DNA from: Pseudomonas lurida
GTDB taxonomy: Bacteria; Pseudomonadota; Gammaproteobacteria; Pseudomonadales; Pseudomonadaceae
Direction: 5' to 3'
DNA length: 64,000 nt
Assembly (NCBI RefSeq): GCF_002563895.1
Contig: NZ_PDJB01000001.1
Location: forward strand, 3,393,501 to 3,457,500
Position 1 is the stretch's first letter. The number at the start of each line of letters is the position of its first letter. A program made the position numbers and the translations under genes. The notes beneath the pieces are model-generated. The model had not been told where the DNA came from. It was given only the letters and a program-made list of their open reading frames with translations, and made no database searches. Shown here one piece after another: positions 34,553-44,467 of this stretch.

Positions 34553-35881
34553 TCAGTTCCTGATAGCCCAGAAGTTGAGTTCCAGCTCGGCGAACTCGCC
34601 ACTGGCGTGGAAAGCGAAACCACCCGATTGCTCCAGCTGCGTGATGTCGCGGGGACTGAGTTCGAGCATGAAATAGGTCTTGCCGGCGTGGAAAGGAATC
34701 TGCCGCGGCGCGACCGGCAAGGGCGTGACCTTGATACCTGCGAGGTGCAGGTTGACCAGCTCGCGGATGCGCTCGACCGGGCCAATCTTGAGGTGCGCCG
34801 GCAGGCGATGGCGCAGTTCTTCCGAGTCGCACTGGGCAGTGGCCGCCAGAATGAACGTGGCTGCGCCGAGTAGTTTGAGATCGCTGACCGGGCAGACCAG
34901 CACACCATACTGGCGCTGCTGCAGCGTCAGCTCGATGGCATGCTGTTCCAGTACCAGCGACAGCACTGTGCGAAGACCTTCCATAAGCCCGCGAAAGCTC
35001 GCCCCTTGATCTGCATGCTGGAAGTGCACCACCAGTTGCGCACGTTTGTTGTCAGTGGCGAACGTCGACAGTTCACCAAGAATCGCCAGCAACTCCCGAT
35101 ATAACGCTTCCGGGCGAACCTGGGCCTGGTTGAGGTAATGACGCAAGATCAACTCCGCACGATTGATCAACTGCAGCATCAGGAAGTCGCCGACCTGGGC
35201 TCCCGCCGACGTGCCTGCTCCCTGGATGCGTGCGGCGATCGCATCGCCACGGGTCGCCAGCAAGCTGATCACTTCCTTGAGGCATGACGACACATACCCC
35301 GAGCCCTGGAGATAGATGAACGTCGGTACAAAATCCGCATCCAGCCTCACGCCACCTTCTTGGGCGGAATCCAGCACCTGGGCGACCTGGAGTTTCACGT
35401 AGAACGGATCACTGGGCTGTTCCCCCAGCACCAAGCGCAAATCCGGGCGTGCACAATGGACCTGGCAACGGGAGTCGACGCCGGCATTGGAGTCCCCGAT
35501 CTCCGTCTCACAAGCAACGTAGCGTGCCAGGACATCACCTTGCTCCTTGCTGCGCACTTCAACCTGATTATCAGTCGCCAGCGGCAACGCCAGGTACACC
35601 GCTTGCCTGCCTGCGTTGGCAGGTACTTGCAACACCAGGGGTTCCATTGCGCCGCTCAGTTCAAACAGGCTGCCATCCGGCAACACACCGCTGGCCTGGT
35701 TGACAACTATCTTGCCCAGGTTGAGGTACTGCACGTCGACGTCCAAGGTCAGGAAACCCCAGGCATCATTGCTCAGCAAGCGAGTACGGTTGAGTTGCCA
35801 ATGGTAGTAGCGATCGTTGTGCTGCAAGTGCTGTGGCCTCAGCAGCATGCCTTCTTGCCAGATAACGTTGTGGACCTGCAT
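34553..35881 (-). CDS. tssK: T6SS baseplate protein TssK
   Basis: This 442-residue protein has the family's standard length and start, VIWQEGMLLRPQHLQHNDRYY. TssK trimers link the TssEFG baseplate to TssL/TssM in the membrane. The ATG at 35881 has a strong AGGAGG 7 nt upstream, placed inside the end of tssJ, whose stop is 1 bp away. The C-terminal part (ITQLEQSGGFAFHASGEF) corresponds to the domain that binds the membrane complex. Confidence 0.94.
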   Translation of the reverse strand: MQVHNVIWQEGMLLRPQHLQHNDRYYHWQLNRTRLLSNDAWGFLTLDVDVQYLNLGKIVVNQASGVLPDGSLFELSGAMEPLVLQVPANAGRQAVYLALPLATDNQVEVRSKEQGDVLARYVACETEIGDSNAGVDSRCQVHCARPDLRLVLGEQPSDPFYVKLQVAQVLDSAQEGGVRLDADFVPTFIYLQGSGYVSSCLKEVISLLATRGDAIAARIQGAGTSAGAQVGDFLMLQLINRAELILRHYLNQAQVRPEALYRELLAILGELSTFATDNKRAQLVVHFQHADQGASFRGLMEGLRTVLSLVLEQHAIELTLQQRQYGVLVCPVSDLKLLGAATFILAATAQCDSEELRHRLPAHLKIGPVERIRELVNLHLAGIKVTPLPVAPRQIPFHAGKTYFMLELSPRDITQLEQSGGFAFHASGEFAELELNFWAIRN

Positions 35882-35882
35882 C

Positions 35883-36377
35883 TCAATCCTCCTTTGCGTC
35901 GGTTTGAGGCGCCGCCATCCGGACACCCGTCTGGTCCAGCACCACCGCGGCACGGGTCAATTGACCAGGGGCCAGAGGCAGCACCAGCCGCCATTGCACG
36001 TGGGGCAAGTCGCGGTAGGCCGCCAGCACGCCGACATAACGGCTGCGCGGCTCGACACTGAGCTTGAGCGCCAGCTGTTCGCCGGGACGCAGCTCCAACT
36101 CCTCGCTGCTGACCCAGTCCTTGGGCAGTGTCTGCTCGGCGCGGTCGTACAGGCTGAAGAAGTCGGCGTTTTCAAATGCCACGGGGTGCCGCAGTTCAAG
36201 CAGGTGCACCACCACAGGCGAAGGACGGCGGTGAAGGTCGGGGTTGACCTCGTCGCCGGCCGTCAACTTCAGGTCCAGCTTGGTCAGGGTCGAATAAGGC
36301 GACAGGGTGCTGCAACCGGCCAGTAGGCCCAGCGCTAGCAACGTCGATGTCACGGCGACACGAGACATGAGCATCAT
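35883..36377 (-). CDS. tssJ: T6SS outer-membrane lipoprotein TssJ
   Basis: This 164-residue lipoprotein has a signal with lipobox LLAGC, followed by a TssJ beta-sandwich with VVVHLLELRHPVAFENADFFSLYD. It anchors the membrane complex to the outer membrane by binding the TssM C-terminus. The ATG at 36377 overlaps the fha stop codon (ATGA); ATGs slightly downstream are also possible. It corresponds to lip2 of HSI-II. Confidence 0.9.
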   Translation of the reverse strand: MMLMSRVAVTSTLLALGLLAGCSTLSPYSTLTKLDLKLTAGDEVNPDLHRRPSPVVVHLLELRHPVAFENADFFSLYDRAEQTLPKDWVSSEELELRPGEQLALKLSVEPRSRYVGVLAAYRDLPHVQWRLVLPLAPGQLTRAAVVLDQTGVRMAAPQTDAKED

Positions 36378-37546
36378 CCCGGGCACCCGACGTGCAGAAT
36401 GGAGACCAGGCGCACCTGCTCCTCATAGGCGTTGGAAAAGTCATTGCGCAACAACTGCTCGCCCAAGGGGTCTTCGAGAGTCAGTCGTCGGTAGTGGTGT
36501 TGATATGCCCGCCAATGGGCGCCATCGGTGCGAAACCTGGTGGACTTGTGCTCGCGCTCGAAGCAAAGCAACAGCTGCGCGGGCGCAAACGCCGCCAATG
36601 CACCGCGTACGGCGGCTCGGCAGGCAACGACCAGGGCCAGTTGATGAACCTGCAAGTCTCGACAGGCCTGGGCGACTGCTTGCCCGGCAGAGCGTTGGCC
36701 CGGCCCTTCGGCGCCCAGCAGCGACTTCATGGCTGCCTGGGCGTCGGCGCAGTCGTTCAATGGGTTGTGGGTTTTGAGCACCGGGGCAGCCAATGCCCCG
36801 TTGATCTCACAGTTCAGCTCATGGCAAGTTCTCAGGTTCTGCTGCAACCCTTCGATGGTTTGCTTGAACAAGCCCGCCACTTTGATCGCCAGGGCTTCTC
36901 GCCCCTGCGTATCAAGCGCGTCGACCTGCATGCCTAATGCCAGTGCGAACTGCGACCAGAATGTGTCCGAAGCCGGCGGCGCGGCCGTGACGGGATCAGG
37001 CGCTATGGTTTCCCTCGCCGGCTCAGCCCACTTCGGTACAACCAAATGATCGCGGTCCACCGTCCCCTGACATAGCGATTGCCGAGATACCTGCGTCGAT
37101 GTGTCCAAGGCGTCCAGCTCTGCGGCTGAATCGCCACGCCGTTGCTCGCGATCCAATGCGTAGACCGGGTCAAGGCCCAGGAAAGCATCGTCTGGAATCG
37201 TGTCATCCCGAGTAAACGGCTGATGGGCATGCGTTATCAGGCGGGCGCGGATATCCAGTGTCCCCAGTTGGTACACCTCACCATCGCTGATGGGCCGTGC
37301 CTGCCCCTTGCACAAGCGCTCCATGCTGCCTGAGACACCGATACCGTTGCTGCTGATATCCGTTAGAAAGTAGCGGTCTTCTCGATAACTGACCAAGCCG
37401 TGATGACTGGAAATCAGGCGATTGGCGTCAGGGATGATCCAGTCACAGCCTGCCCCTCGGCCGATCACGCCACCGACGCGATCAAATGTCTTGCGAACAG
37501 GCGGCACACCGCTTGCGTGACTACAGACTTCAAACATCAATTGCAT
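36374..37546 (-). CDS. fha2: T6SS FHA-domain protein (Fha/TagH)
   Basis: This 390-residue cytosolic protein has an N-terminal FHA domain (about 20-100) with GRGAGCDWIIPD, RLISSHHGLV and TDISSNGIGVSG, which carry the phosphothreonine-binding Arg/Ser/Asn pattern. A C-terminal TagH-type domain follows. FHA proteins read kinase output and promote T6SS assembly, and the stk/stp pair in this operon is the likely writer/eraser. The ATG at 37546 follows GGGGAG; reading further upstream would overlap the orfX lipoprotein gene and is not supported. Confidence 0.88.
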   Translation of the reverse strand: MQLMFEVCSHASGVPPVRKTFDRVGGVIGRGAGCDWIIPDANRLISSHHGLVSYREDRYFLTDISSNGIGVSGSMERLCKGQARPISDGEVYQLGTLDIRARLITHAHQPFTRDDTIPDDAFLGLDPVYALDREQRRGDSAAELDALDTSTQVSRQSLCQGTVDRDHLVVPKWAEPARETIAPDPVTAAPPASDTFWSQFALALGMQVDALDTQGREALAIKVAGLFKQTIEGLQQNLRTCHELNCEINGALAAPVLKTHNPLNDCADAQAAMKSLLGAEGPGQRSAGQAVAQACRDLQVHQLALVVACRAAVRGALAAFAPAQLLLCFEREHKSTRFRTDGAHWRAYQHHYRRLTLEDPLGEQLLRNDFSNAYEEQVRLVSILHVGCPG

Positions 37547-37565
37547 CCTAGCGCTCCCCTGCTCA

Positions 37566-37694
37566 TTACCCACGACGGGCCGCCTGGGGATCACCCAACG
37601 GACGGTAGTCGGCATCATCAAAGACGTAATTGGCGTTACAGCCGCTCAACAAACACAAGGCAAGCACTACCGCTTGCCACGGATGAAAAGGCAT
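37566..37694 (-). CDS. orfX: OrfX-like 42-residue T6SS lipoprotein
   Basis: A very short gene encodes 42 residues: MPFHPWQAVVLALCLL, then lipobox LSGC with the lipidated Cys at 19, then a 23-residue tail rich in Asp, Tyr and Arg. GGGAGA lies 8 nt before the ATG. It sits between sfa (41 bp upstream) and fha (19 bp downstream), exactly where P. aeruginosa HSI-II has the small orfX. The role is unknown. Short length makes it easy for annotation pipelines to miss, but Shine-Dalgarno, lipobox and position agree. Confidence 0.78.
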   Translation of the reverse strand: MPFHPWQAVVLALCLLSGCNANYVFDDADYRPLGDPQAARRG

Positions 37695-37735
37695 CAGGTA
37701 TCTCCCATGAAAATAAGGCGCCCGCACGTCACCAT

Positions 37736-39268
37736 TCAGCACTCCTCACGAACATCCCCTACGGGGATTTTCAGGCGCGCCAGACGGTAGAGCAGCGTGC
37801 GGCGTGCGACGCCCAGTTCACGTGCAGTACGGGTTCGATTGCCGCGGTTCTTGTGCAAGCAATCGATCAGGAATACACGCTCTACTCGCTCCAGGCGTTG
37901 GCGCAACGTCGCATCGACGGGCTCCTGGGCAGGTAAGGAAGGCAAGGACAGGTGCGCAGGCAGGATCACGCCGTCATCACAGAGCAGCACAGCACGCTCC
38001 ACGAGGCATTTGAGTTCGCGGACATTGCCGGGAAAGGCGTGACTCGAGAGTTGATCCATGGCTGCGCTGGACCATCCCACCGGCGCACGGCCAAGCGCAG
38101 CAGACGCCTTCTGCGCGAATTCCCGCGCCAACAGCAGTACATCGCCGTCGCGCTCACGCAGGGGCGGCAGCTCGATGGGAAACTGCGCGAGCCTGTAGTA
38201 AAGGTCCTCGCGAAAACTGCCTTGGGCGACCATCGCGGCAAGGTCACGGTGGGTCGCGGCGATGATGCGCACATCGACCTTGTGGGCCACACTGGCACCC
38301 AACGGACGGACTTCACCTTCCTGCAAGACCCGTAGCAACTTGGCCTGCAGCGACAGCGGCATATCGCCAATTTCGTCCAGCAGCAGGGTGCCTCCGTGAG
38401 CGGCGTCAAACAGGCCCGTGTGATTGCGCTCAGCCCCCGTGAATGCACCTTTGCGGTAGCCAAACAATTCACTTTCAAGCAGCCCTTCGGGAAACGCCGC
38501 GCAGTTTTGCACCACGAACGCGTTGCCCTTGCGCGGCCCCGCGGAATGGATCGCCCGCGCCACCACCTCTTTACCCGTACCGGTCTCGCCACGCAGCAAA
38601 ACGGTGTAAGGGGTATTCAAGACCTTGCCGATCAAGCGATACGTTTCATCCATGGCCGTGCTACTGCCGATCAACCCGAATGCCGCACGCGGTGTTGGGG
38701 TGCGATCATTGTGCTGAGCGACACCGCCTCCCGAACGTTTGCACCGCAGCAAAGCCAGTTGCATCAGGGTAAAGCTGCCGAGTTGGCTCAAGGATACGGA
38801 TTGACCCTCTAGGTTTTTCTCGCGCTGGCTGGCACACACCAATACGCCGTTGATGACCTGCGCTCGGTTGAACAACGGCACGCACGACAACGCTCGCCAG
38901 GGGCTTGCAATCACTGGCAGGAACCCGCACTCATACACGCTGCCAGTGAGATCTTCCAGGCTAAGGGCGGTCTGGTGGTTGAGCACATAGTGCAACACCT
39001 GCTCATGCCGAAAGTCCTGGTTGCCGGCCGGATCGTCGGGGACAAACATTCCAGGCAAGTGCTGGGCAATCCGCTCAAGTCGGTTGTTGGACTCGTCAAG
39101 CCAGTACAACTGGCTGAGTTCGCACTGGCTCAGTTGCGCCACCGCCGCGACGCACAAGCCGGGTAACGTCGCTTCGTCACCCTCGATGCCCAGGCGGATG
39201 AACCAGCCAAGCAACGCGTCGGTATAAGCCAGAGGATGAGGTATCTGAGTGAGCCGGGTATCCCTCAT
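37736..39268 (-). CDS. sfa2: Sigma-54-dependent activator of the T6SS (Sfa)
   Basis: The protein has 510 residues: an N-terminal GAF-like sensor region (about 20-180), then an AAA+ central domain with Walker A GETGTGKE (227-234) and GAFTGA (274-279, the sigma-54 contact loop), and a Fis-type helix-turn-helix at the C-terminus (RTARELGVARRTLLYRLARL). It lacks a receiver domain, so it is not a classical response regulator. Its likely targets are the hcp and tssA promoters, where a sigma-54-like site and paired TGCGCA elements occur. The start overlaps the clpV stop (ATGA). Confidence 0.92.
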   Translation of the reverse strand: MRDTRLTQIPHPLAYTDALLGWFIRLGIEGDEATLPGLCVAAVAQLSQCELSQLYWLDESNNRLERIAQHLPGMFVPDDPAGNQDFRHEQVLHYVLNHQTALSLEDLTGSVYECGFLPVIASPWRALSCVPLFNRAQVINGVLVCASQREKNLEGQSVSLSQLGSFTLMQLALLRCKRSGGGVAQHNDRTPTPRAAFGLIGSSTAMDETYRLIGKVLNTPYTVLLRGETGTGKEVVARAIHSAGPRKGNAFVVQNCAAFPEGLLESELFGYRKGAFTGAERNHTGLFDAAHGGTLLLDEIGDMPLSLQAKLLRVLQEGEVRPLGASVAHKVDVRIIAATHRDLAAMVAQGSFREDLYYRLAQFPIELPPLRERDGDVLLLAREFAQKASAALGRAPVGWSSAAMDQLSSHAFPGNVRELKCLVERAVLLCDDGVILPAHLSLPSLPAQEPVDATLRQRLERVERVFLIDCLHKNRGNRTRTARELGVARRTLLYRLARLKIPVGDVREEC

Positions 39269-41697
39269 TGGCTGAACTCACAGGTTGGAGTGCCATTCCC
39301 TGCCAGGCAGGCATGGACATGTGCGAGGGGTTCGCCCTGAGCCATGGCCTCCAGCAACCGATCCACCACCAGCGGCAACAAGTGGCGTTCGATCCACTGA
39401 TCGATGTACCGGGCACCGCTGTCACCGTGGGTACACCGCTCAGACATGTGTGAAACCAGCCCTGGCGAATAGGTGAATGCCAGCTTGCGCAGACGCAGCC
39501 GCTCACCCAAACGTTCCAGCTTGAGTCTAACCAGGTCGTGCAGAACCTCACCCGTGACCGGGTAGTACGGCACCACGCGCATGCGTGCCAGTAATGCGGG
39601 CTTGAAGTGGTCGCGCAGCAGCGGGCGGATTGCCTCCTCCAGCGCTTGTGCATCGGGTCGCTGGCCACCTGCGCATAATTGGTCGATGCGCTGACTGCCC
39701 AGGTTGGACGTCATCAGGATCAGCGTATTGCGAAAGTCGATCTCCCGGCCTTCCCCGTCATTGGCCAGGCCCTTGTCAAAGATCTGGTAAAACAGGTTCA
39801 ACACTTCCGGGTCGGCCTTCTCGACTTCATCGAGCAGCACGACTGAATACGGGCGTTGGCGCACGGCTTCTGTCAGCACCCCGCCCTCGCCAAAACCGAC
39901 GTAACCGGGTGGTGCGCCGATCAATCGGGACAGCGAGTGCTTCTCCTGGAACTCCGACATGTTGAGGGTGGTGACAAAACGCTCGCCGCCATACAACAGG
40001 TCGCCAAGGGCCAGCGCAGTCTCGGTCTTGCCTACGCCACTTGGGCCGACCAGCAGGAATACACCGACCGGCGCATCGGCCTTGCTAAGCCCCGCCGCAA
40101 CCGCGCGCAGGTTGCGGTCCAGCGCGTGCACCGCTTGCTCCTGCCCGAGAATGCGCAAGCGCAGTGCCTCGGCAAAGCCCAGTACGCGGTCGTTGTGTTC
40201 GAACGCCAGTTGTTCGACCGGGATACCTGTCCAGGCACTGATGACTTGAGCCACCAGGCGCGGACACACCTGCCGAGCGGTGCCTTGCTGTTCAAGCCAG
40301 TGTTGCTCCAAATGCTGGCGTTCGTAGCCTACCGCTTCCATGCGCAAGTCCAGATCGTGCAAGGCCTTTTCGTCCACAGCGAACCCTGCGTCCCTGTCAC
40401 GCCGCAATGCCTGCTGCTGCCGCGCACCTTCCGCCTGTTCGGCGCATAGGCGTTGCAAGGTGTCCGGTGCCGTCTCTGGACAGGCACGCAAGCGGGCACA
40501 GGCCGTGTCCAGCACATCCACCGCCTTGTCGGGCAACTGCCGACCCGCCAGGTAACGAGCGCTCATCTGCGCCGCCGCGACAACTGCGTCGTCTCGCACG
40601 TAGACACCGTGGCTGCGCTCGTACACCGGAACCAACCCGCGCAGTATCGAAATGGCTTGCTCGACGCTGGGCTCGCCGACCTGTACAGGTTGGAAGCGCC
40701 GCGCCAATGCCGGGTCCTTTTCGATGTATTTCCTGTATTCCGTCCAGGTGGTGGCGGCGATGGTGCGCAACTCGCCACGCGCCAGTGCCGGCTTGAGCAG
40801 ATTGGCGGCATCGGAAGCGCCTGCCTGGGCGCCCGCCCCTACCAGCGTATGCGCTTCATCGATGAACAGGATGACCGGCTTTGCCGAGGCATTGACTTCA
40901 TCGATCACGCCCTTGAGGCGCCGTTCAAACTCGCCCTTGATACCGGCACCGGCCTGGAGCAGCCCCATGTCCAGGGTCAGCACTCGGACATCCTTGAGAG
41001 GGCCTGGCACCTGTGCCGTAGCGACGCGCAGTGCAAGACCTTCGACAACGGCCGTCTTGCCGACCCCGGCTTCACCGACCAGGATGGGATTGTTCTTGCG
41101 CCGGCGCAGGAGTATGTCGATCAACTGGCCGATCTCGGCGTCGCGACACAGGACCGGGTCGATACGTCCTTCATGGGCCTGGCGTGTCAGGTCCTGAGTG
41201 AAGCGCTCCAGCAATGATTCGCCTTTTGGCGCAGCATCAGCTTCAGGTGCCTGACTCAACACAAACCCTTGCACACGCTGCGCATCCAATCGGCTCAGAA
41301 AGGCTTGATAGGCGCTGCCTGCGTGCTGCAGCGGATGGCGCAATAGCCCCAGCAACAGCGCACCGTGATCGACTTCAGTCTGTCGCAGTTCCAGATGGGC
41401 AATCATCAACGCTTGTTGCAGCCATTGCACCAGTGCCTGGGCAAACACCGGATTGCACGAAGCACTCGCCTCACCCCTGGGTTGCAGGGTGGCTTGCAGC
41501 TCTCCAGCGTCGATCCCCGCATCCGCCAGCGCCCTTGCCAGAAGGCCATCGTGGTGCTCCAACAGGGTCAACAGCAGGTCCTCCACCAACACTTCCCTGC
41601 CGCCACGCGTGACACAGCGTTCGGCCGAGCGCTCCAAGTCTCGACGAGCCTGGGAAGTCAATGTCCGGATCAGTCGTTGCAGGTCCACATTCATCAT
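39265..41697 (-). CDS. clpV: T6SS sheath-recycling AAA+ ATPase ClpV (TssH)
   Basis: This 810-residue Clp/Hsp100 ATPase has an N-terminal domain, two AAA+ modules (Walker A GEAGVGKT 208-215 and GPSGVGKT 551-558; Walker B ILFIDEAH and VVLLDEVEKA) and a middle region. It unfolds contracted TssB/TssC sheath for reuse. The N-domain DLLLTLLEHHDGL block fits ClpV rather than ClpB. The start overlaps the tssG stop (ATGA). Confidence 0.94.
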   Translation of the reverse strand: MMNVDLQRLIRTLTSQARRDLERSAERCVTRGGREVLVEDLLLTLLEHHDGLLARALADAGIDAGELQATLQPRGEASASCNPVFAQALVQWLQQALMIAHLELRQTEVDHGALLLGLLRHPLQHAGSAYQAFLSRLDAQRVQGFVLSQAPEADAAPKGESLLERFTQDLTRQAHEGRIDPVLCRDAEIGQLIDILLRRRKNNPILVGEAGVGKTAVVEGLALRVATAQVPGPLKDVRVLTLDMGLLQAGAGIKGEFERRLKGVIDEVNASAKPVILFIDEAHTLVGAGAQAGASDAANLLKPALARGELRTIAATTWTEYRKYIEKDPALARRFQPVQVGEPSVEQAISILRGLVPVYERSHGVYVRDDAVVAAAQMSARYLAGRQLPDKAVDVLDTACARLRACPETAPDTLQRLCAEQAEGARQQQALRRDRDAGFAVDEKALHDLDLRMEAVGYERQHLEQHWLEQQGTARQVCPRLVAQVISAWTGIPVEQLAFEHNDRVLGFAEALRLRILGQEQAVHALDRNLRAVAAGLSKADAPVGVFLLVGPSGVGKTETALALGDLLYGGERFVTTLNMSEFQEKHSLSRLIGAPPGYVGFGEGGVLTEAVRQRPYSVVLLDEVEKADPEVLNLFYQIFDKGLANDGEGREIDFRNTLILMTSNLGSQRIDQLCAGGQRPDAQALEEAIRPLLRDHFKPALLARMRVVPYYPVTGEVLHDLVRLKLERLGERLRLRKLAFTYSPGLVSHMSERCTHGDSGARYIDQWIERHLLPLVVDRLLEAMAQGEPLAHVHACLAGNGTPTCEFSQ

Positions 41698-42716
41698 GAT
41701 GATTCATTCCTATGAGCGTCGCTCGGCACGATGACCACTCCGTCAGCGCACTCATGTGCCAGCCAACTGGTCCAGCCGAGCCGGCAGACGTTATGTTCGC
41801 CAATGTGCAACGGCCTGATCTCGTCCTTGGCCAGCACAAGGCGCAGGTCATATTCCAATGGATCCCGAGCCGTCAGGCGTACCAACGCACAGAGCAGCGG
41901 GAAGTCCGAGCCCGTGGGCAGAAATCCGTGGAATTGATGCCAGCCCAAACCCTGCAGGTGCACCCTGAACTTGCCACTGCGATCAGCGACCTGGCTCCCA
42001 AGCACGTGGTCATGCCCGAGCACGCTGTTCGCAATGCCGAGCCGATTGCGCTGGGAATCGACGACGACAACGCTGCGCTGCACCCATTGCTCTATGAACA
42101 GGCGGTTGTGCTTGAAGTAGTAGCGCAGGACCGTCTCGATCAAGGCTGCCGAATGCGCCCTCAGGCTGAGCAACCCCAGATAGGGCAACAGTCGCTTGCA
42201 GTTCAATTGCGCGGTTCTGCGAATCTGCCGCCCCCTCAACCCGATCAGTGCAAACATCTGCTCGGAAAAGGCGTCACGTGCACCGGCCTGGAAACACGCC
42301 CGATAACGATATTTACGCCAGATCGGCAGCATCAGGCGTTGCAGGCGGTGGTGAAACACGTCGAGGAAATCTCGGGTAGCGTTGCCACCCTCGCCATCGG
42401 CACACGCCTGCTCACCATAAAACGCGGGCAGCGGCGACCCCGCACCACACATGCCCAGCACATTGAGGCGCAGGCACGCACGCAACTGGCCATGCTCGAC
42501 AAAAAAAGCCACCCGGTCGATATCGTGGCCGGGGAAACCCAAACCCGGGTTGGCTTGAAACTCCACCAAGTCGTACAGCGCGTCGTCATCCAGCAACGGA
42601 TGGGCATCGCGCAGACGCTTGATAACCTGCAGAACCGCCTGGAACAGCGAGTACTCGCGGATAACCTGGGACAGTTGCGTCAAAACAGGGGCTGCTGCCC
42701 CATCCGTGGTGGCCAT
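41694..42716 (-). CDS. tssG: T6SS baseplate protein TssG
   Basis: This 340-residue protein has the family pattern FFVEHGQLRACLRLNVLGMCGAGSPLP near the N-terminus, then DFLDVFHHRLQRLMLPIWRKYRY. TssG joins two TssF copies in the baseplate wedge and contacts TssK. The ATG at 42716 overlaps the tssF end by 37 bp, consistent with coupled translation. Confidence 0.93.
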   Translation of the reverse strand: MATTDGAAAPVLTQLSQVIREYSLFQAVLQVIKRLRDAHPLLDDDALYDLVEFQANPGLGFPGHDIDRVAFFVEHGQLRACLRLNVLGMCGAGSPLPAFYGEQACADGEGGNATRDFLDVFHHRLQRLMLPIWRKYRYRACFQAGARDAFSEQMFALIGLRGRQIRRTAQLNCKRLLPYLGLLSLRAHSAALIETVLRYYFKHNRLFIEQWVQRSVVVVDSQRNRLGIANSVLGHDHVLGSQVADRSGKFRVHLQGLGWHQFHGFLPTGSDFPLLCALVRLTARDPLEYDLRLVLAKDEIRPLHIGEHNVCRLGWTSWLAHECADGVVIVPSDAHRNESS

Positions 42717-44467
42717 AGGTACACGTCTCCTTGTGTGCTGATGACTCTTAGTTCGTGGTAGGCATTGAGGCTGGCGTAGAGCGCGAAGAATTCGTTGAGC
42801 ACCGACGCGAATACAAAGACCTCGCCATGGCCCAGGAAGCCCTGGGGATCGATCGTCAGATCAATGCGTACCCCGCGAAACGGCAAGCCACGGTGCAATC
42901 GGTCGACGGCTACATGACTGACAGAACGCATAGCGCCCAACCGTCTCTCGCTGGCCTTCTGGGCTCGTCGGTCGTGGTAGCGCGGCAAGTCATAGGTCTC
43001 GAGAATGACCTTCAAGGCGTTGATGTCGCTCAATGACAGGTAGTTGAGCGACAGATTGCTGATAAGCCTCCAGAGAAAGTCCTGGTCGAGTGGCGGCGAG
43101 AAACTGGCGGTCGGCGCGCAGATGTTCCGGAAAGACACCCCCTGCGGCGTTTGCTCGCACGGCTGATTGATGTCGCCTACCTGCAACTGGCGTGGCAGGT
43201 CGTGATTGGTGCACGTGAGCTCGATCGACAGTGTCTGCTGATCCGATTCCAGCCCGCCGCCAAACCCAAGCCAGGTCTCTAGCCCCGCATGTTGTGCCGA
43301 TGGCCGTTGGCGAATGCTGTAGCTCGGAGGGCTCTGTGAGGGACGGGTATCGCCATCATGCTCGAACGATTCGAAGGGTACGAAGGCCTGGTATCCAAGC
43401 CCTCCGGGCTGCCAGCCCGTGACACTGTCCACGGAAAATACACTGGCGTTCTCTCGCGAATACTCACCGGGAATCAGCAGGTATTCATCCTGCTTGCCGT
43501 CCAGGCGAATAGGCACCGCATCATGCTTGAACAGGTTGACGATGGGTGTGCAGTACAGCTTCACGTTATCCAGCGTGGGCTGTTGGGGTTCACGCCACGG
43601 ATTATCCAACTCGAAGCGCACTACCACACCATGCACCTGTTTGAGCAACTCATCGGGCAGTCCGCGCAGTACACCCAGCCCCTTTACGTCGACGAACAGG
43701 TACTTGTCAGGAAAGGCAAAGTATTCCTGGAGATGGCGATACCCGGGGAAGGTATTCGGCGGATACGGAATCAACGCCTGCTCATCGCTGAACCCCACTG
43801 GCTGCACCTGATCACCTCCCAGCCGCAGCGACAGTACCTGCCCATCGGCCCCACTTACCGGCAGGCCATCGCGGCCCAAAGGCAGCAATTCGATCCCGCC
43901 AAGATGCCGCAACAGACTCAGATAAAGCGCCTGACTGATGTAGCGGTCTCCCGCCAGGTGCAGGCGCAATGAATCGAAGAGGCACTCACCCAAATGACCT
44001 TCGGCGCTTATCTCCAGGCGCAGGCTCAACATGCTTCGCCCGGCCTGTGCGCTGAACTCCAGGGCGCTCAGATGCAGCGGTAGAATCTGCGTGGCGTAAC
44101 AGGTACGGAAGCGGCACCGCTCGTCGTTGATCGCGACACTTTCGATCGGTGTATCCCGCGCCACCCACACACCTGCGCCTGAGTGCTTCAACGGATCAAA
44201 CTGAAGGATGCTGAACGCAGGCATCGGTCGCATATAATTGGGCCAGAGCAGATGCATCAACGAATGCGTCAGTTCTGGAAGCTCGTCATCCAGTTTCTGG
44301 CGCAAGCGGCCGGTGAGAAAGGCAAAGCCCTCCAGCAATCGCTCGACATCCGGGTCCTGGCCGGACTCAGCTAGAAAGGGCGCAAGCGCCGGGTTGCGTT
44401 CAGAGAATCGCCGTCCGAGCTGCCGTAACGCACTGAGTTCGCTTTGGTAATAACGGTTAAAGGACAT
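42680..44467 (-). CDS. tssF: T6SS baseplate protein TssF
   Basis: This 595-residue protein starts with the family signature FNRYYQSELSALRQLGRRFS and continues with DPDVERLLEGFAFLTGRLRQ, LMHLLWPNYMRPMP, and a C-terminal LNEFFALYASLNAYHELRV. TssF forms the baseplate wedge with TssG and TssE. The ATG at 44467 overlaps tssE by 11 bp; further upstream residues do not fit the family start. Confidence 0.94.
   Translation of the reverse strand: MSFNRYYQSELSALRQLGRRFSERNPALAPFLAESGQDPDVERLLEGFAFLTGRLRQKLDDELPELTHSLMHLLWPNYMRPMPAFSILQFDPLKHSGAGVWVARDTPIESVAINDERCRFRTCYATQILPLHLSALEFSAQAGRSMLSLRLEISAEGHLGECLFDSLRLHLAGDRYISQALYLSLLRHLGGIELLPLGRDGLPVSGADGQVLSLRLGGDQVQPVGFSDEQALIPYPPNTFPGYRHLQEYFAFPDKYLFVDVKGLGVLRGLPDELLKQVHGVVVRFELDNPWREPQQPTLDNVKLYCTPIVNLFKHDAVPIRLDGKQDEYLLIPGEYSRENASVFSVDSVTGWQPGGLGYQAFVPFESFEHDGDTRPSQSPPSYSIRQRPSAQHAGLETWLGFGGGLESDQQTLSIELTCTNHDLPRQLQVGDINQPCEQTPQGVSFRNICAPTASFSPPLDQDFLWRLISNLSLNYLSLSDINALKVILETYDLPRYHDRRAQKASERRLGAMRSVSHVAVDRLHRGLPFRGVRIDLTIDPQGFLGHGEVFVFASVLNEFFALYASLNAYHELRVISTQGDVYLWPPRMGQQPLF

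Noticed and set aside
37547..37621. Upstream extension of the fha gene
   Set aside because: It would start at TTG, overlap orfX, and add residues ahead of a start that already has GGGGAG.
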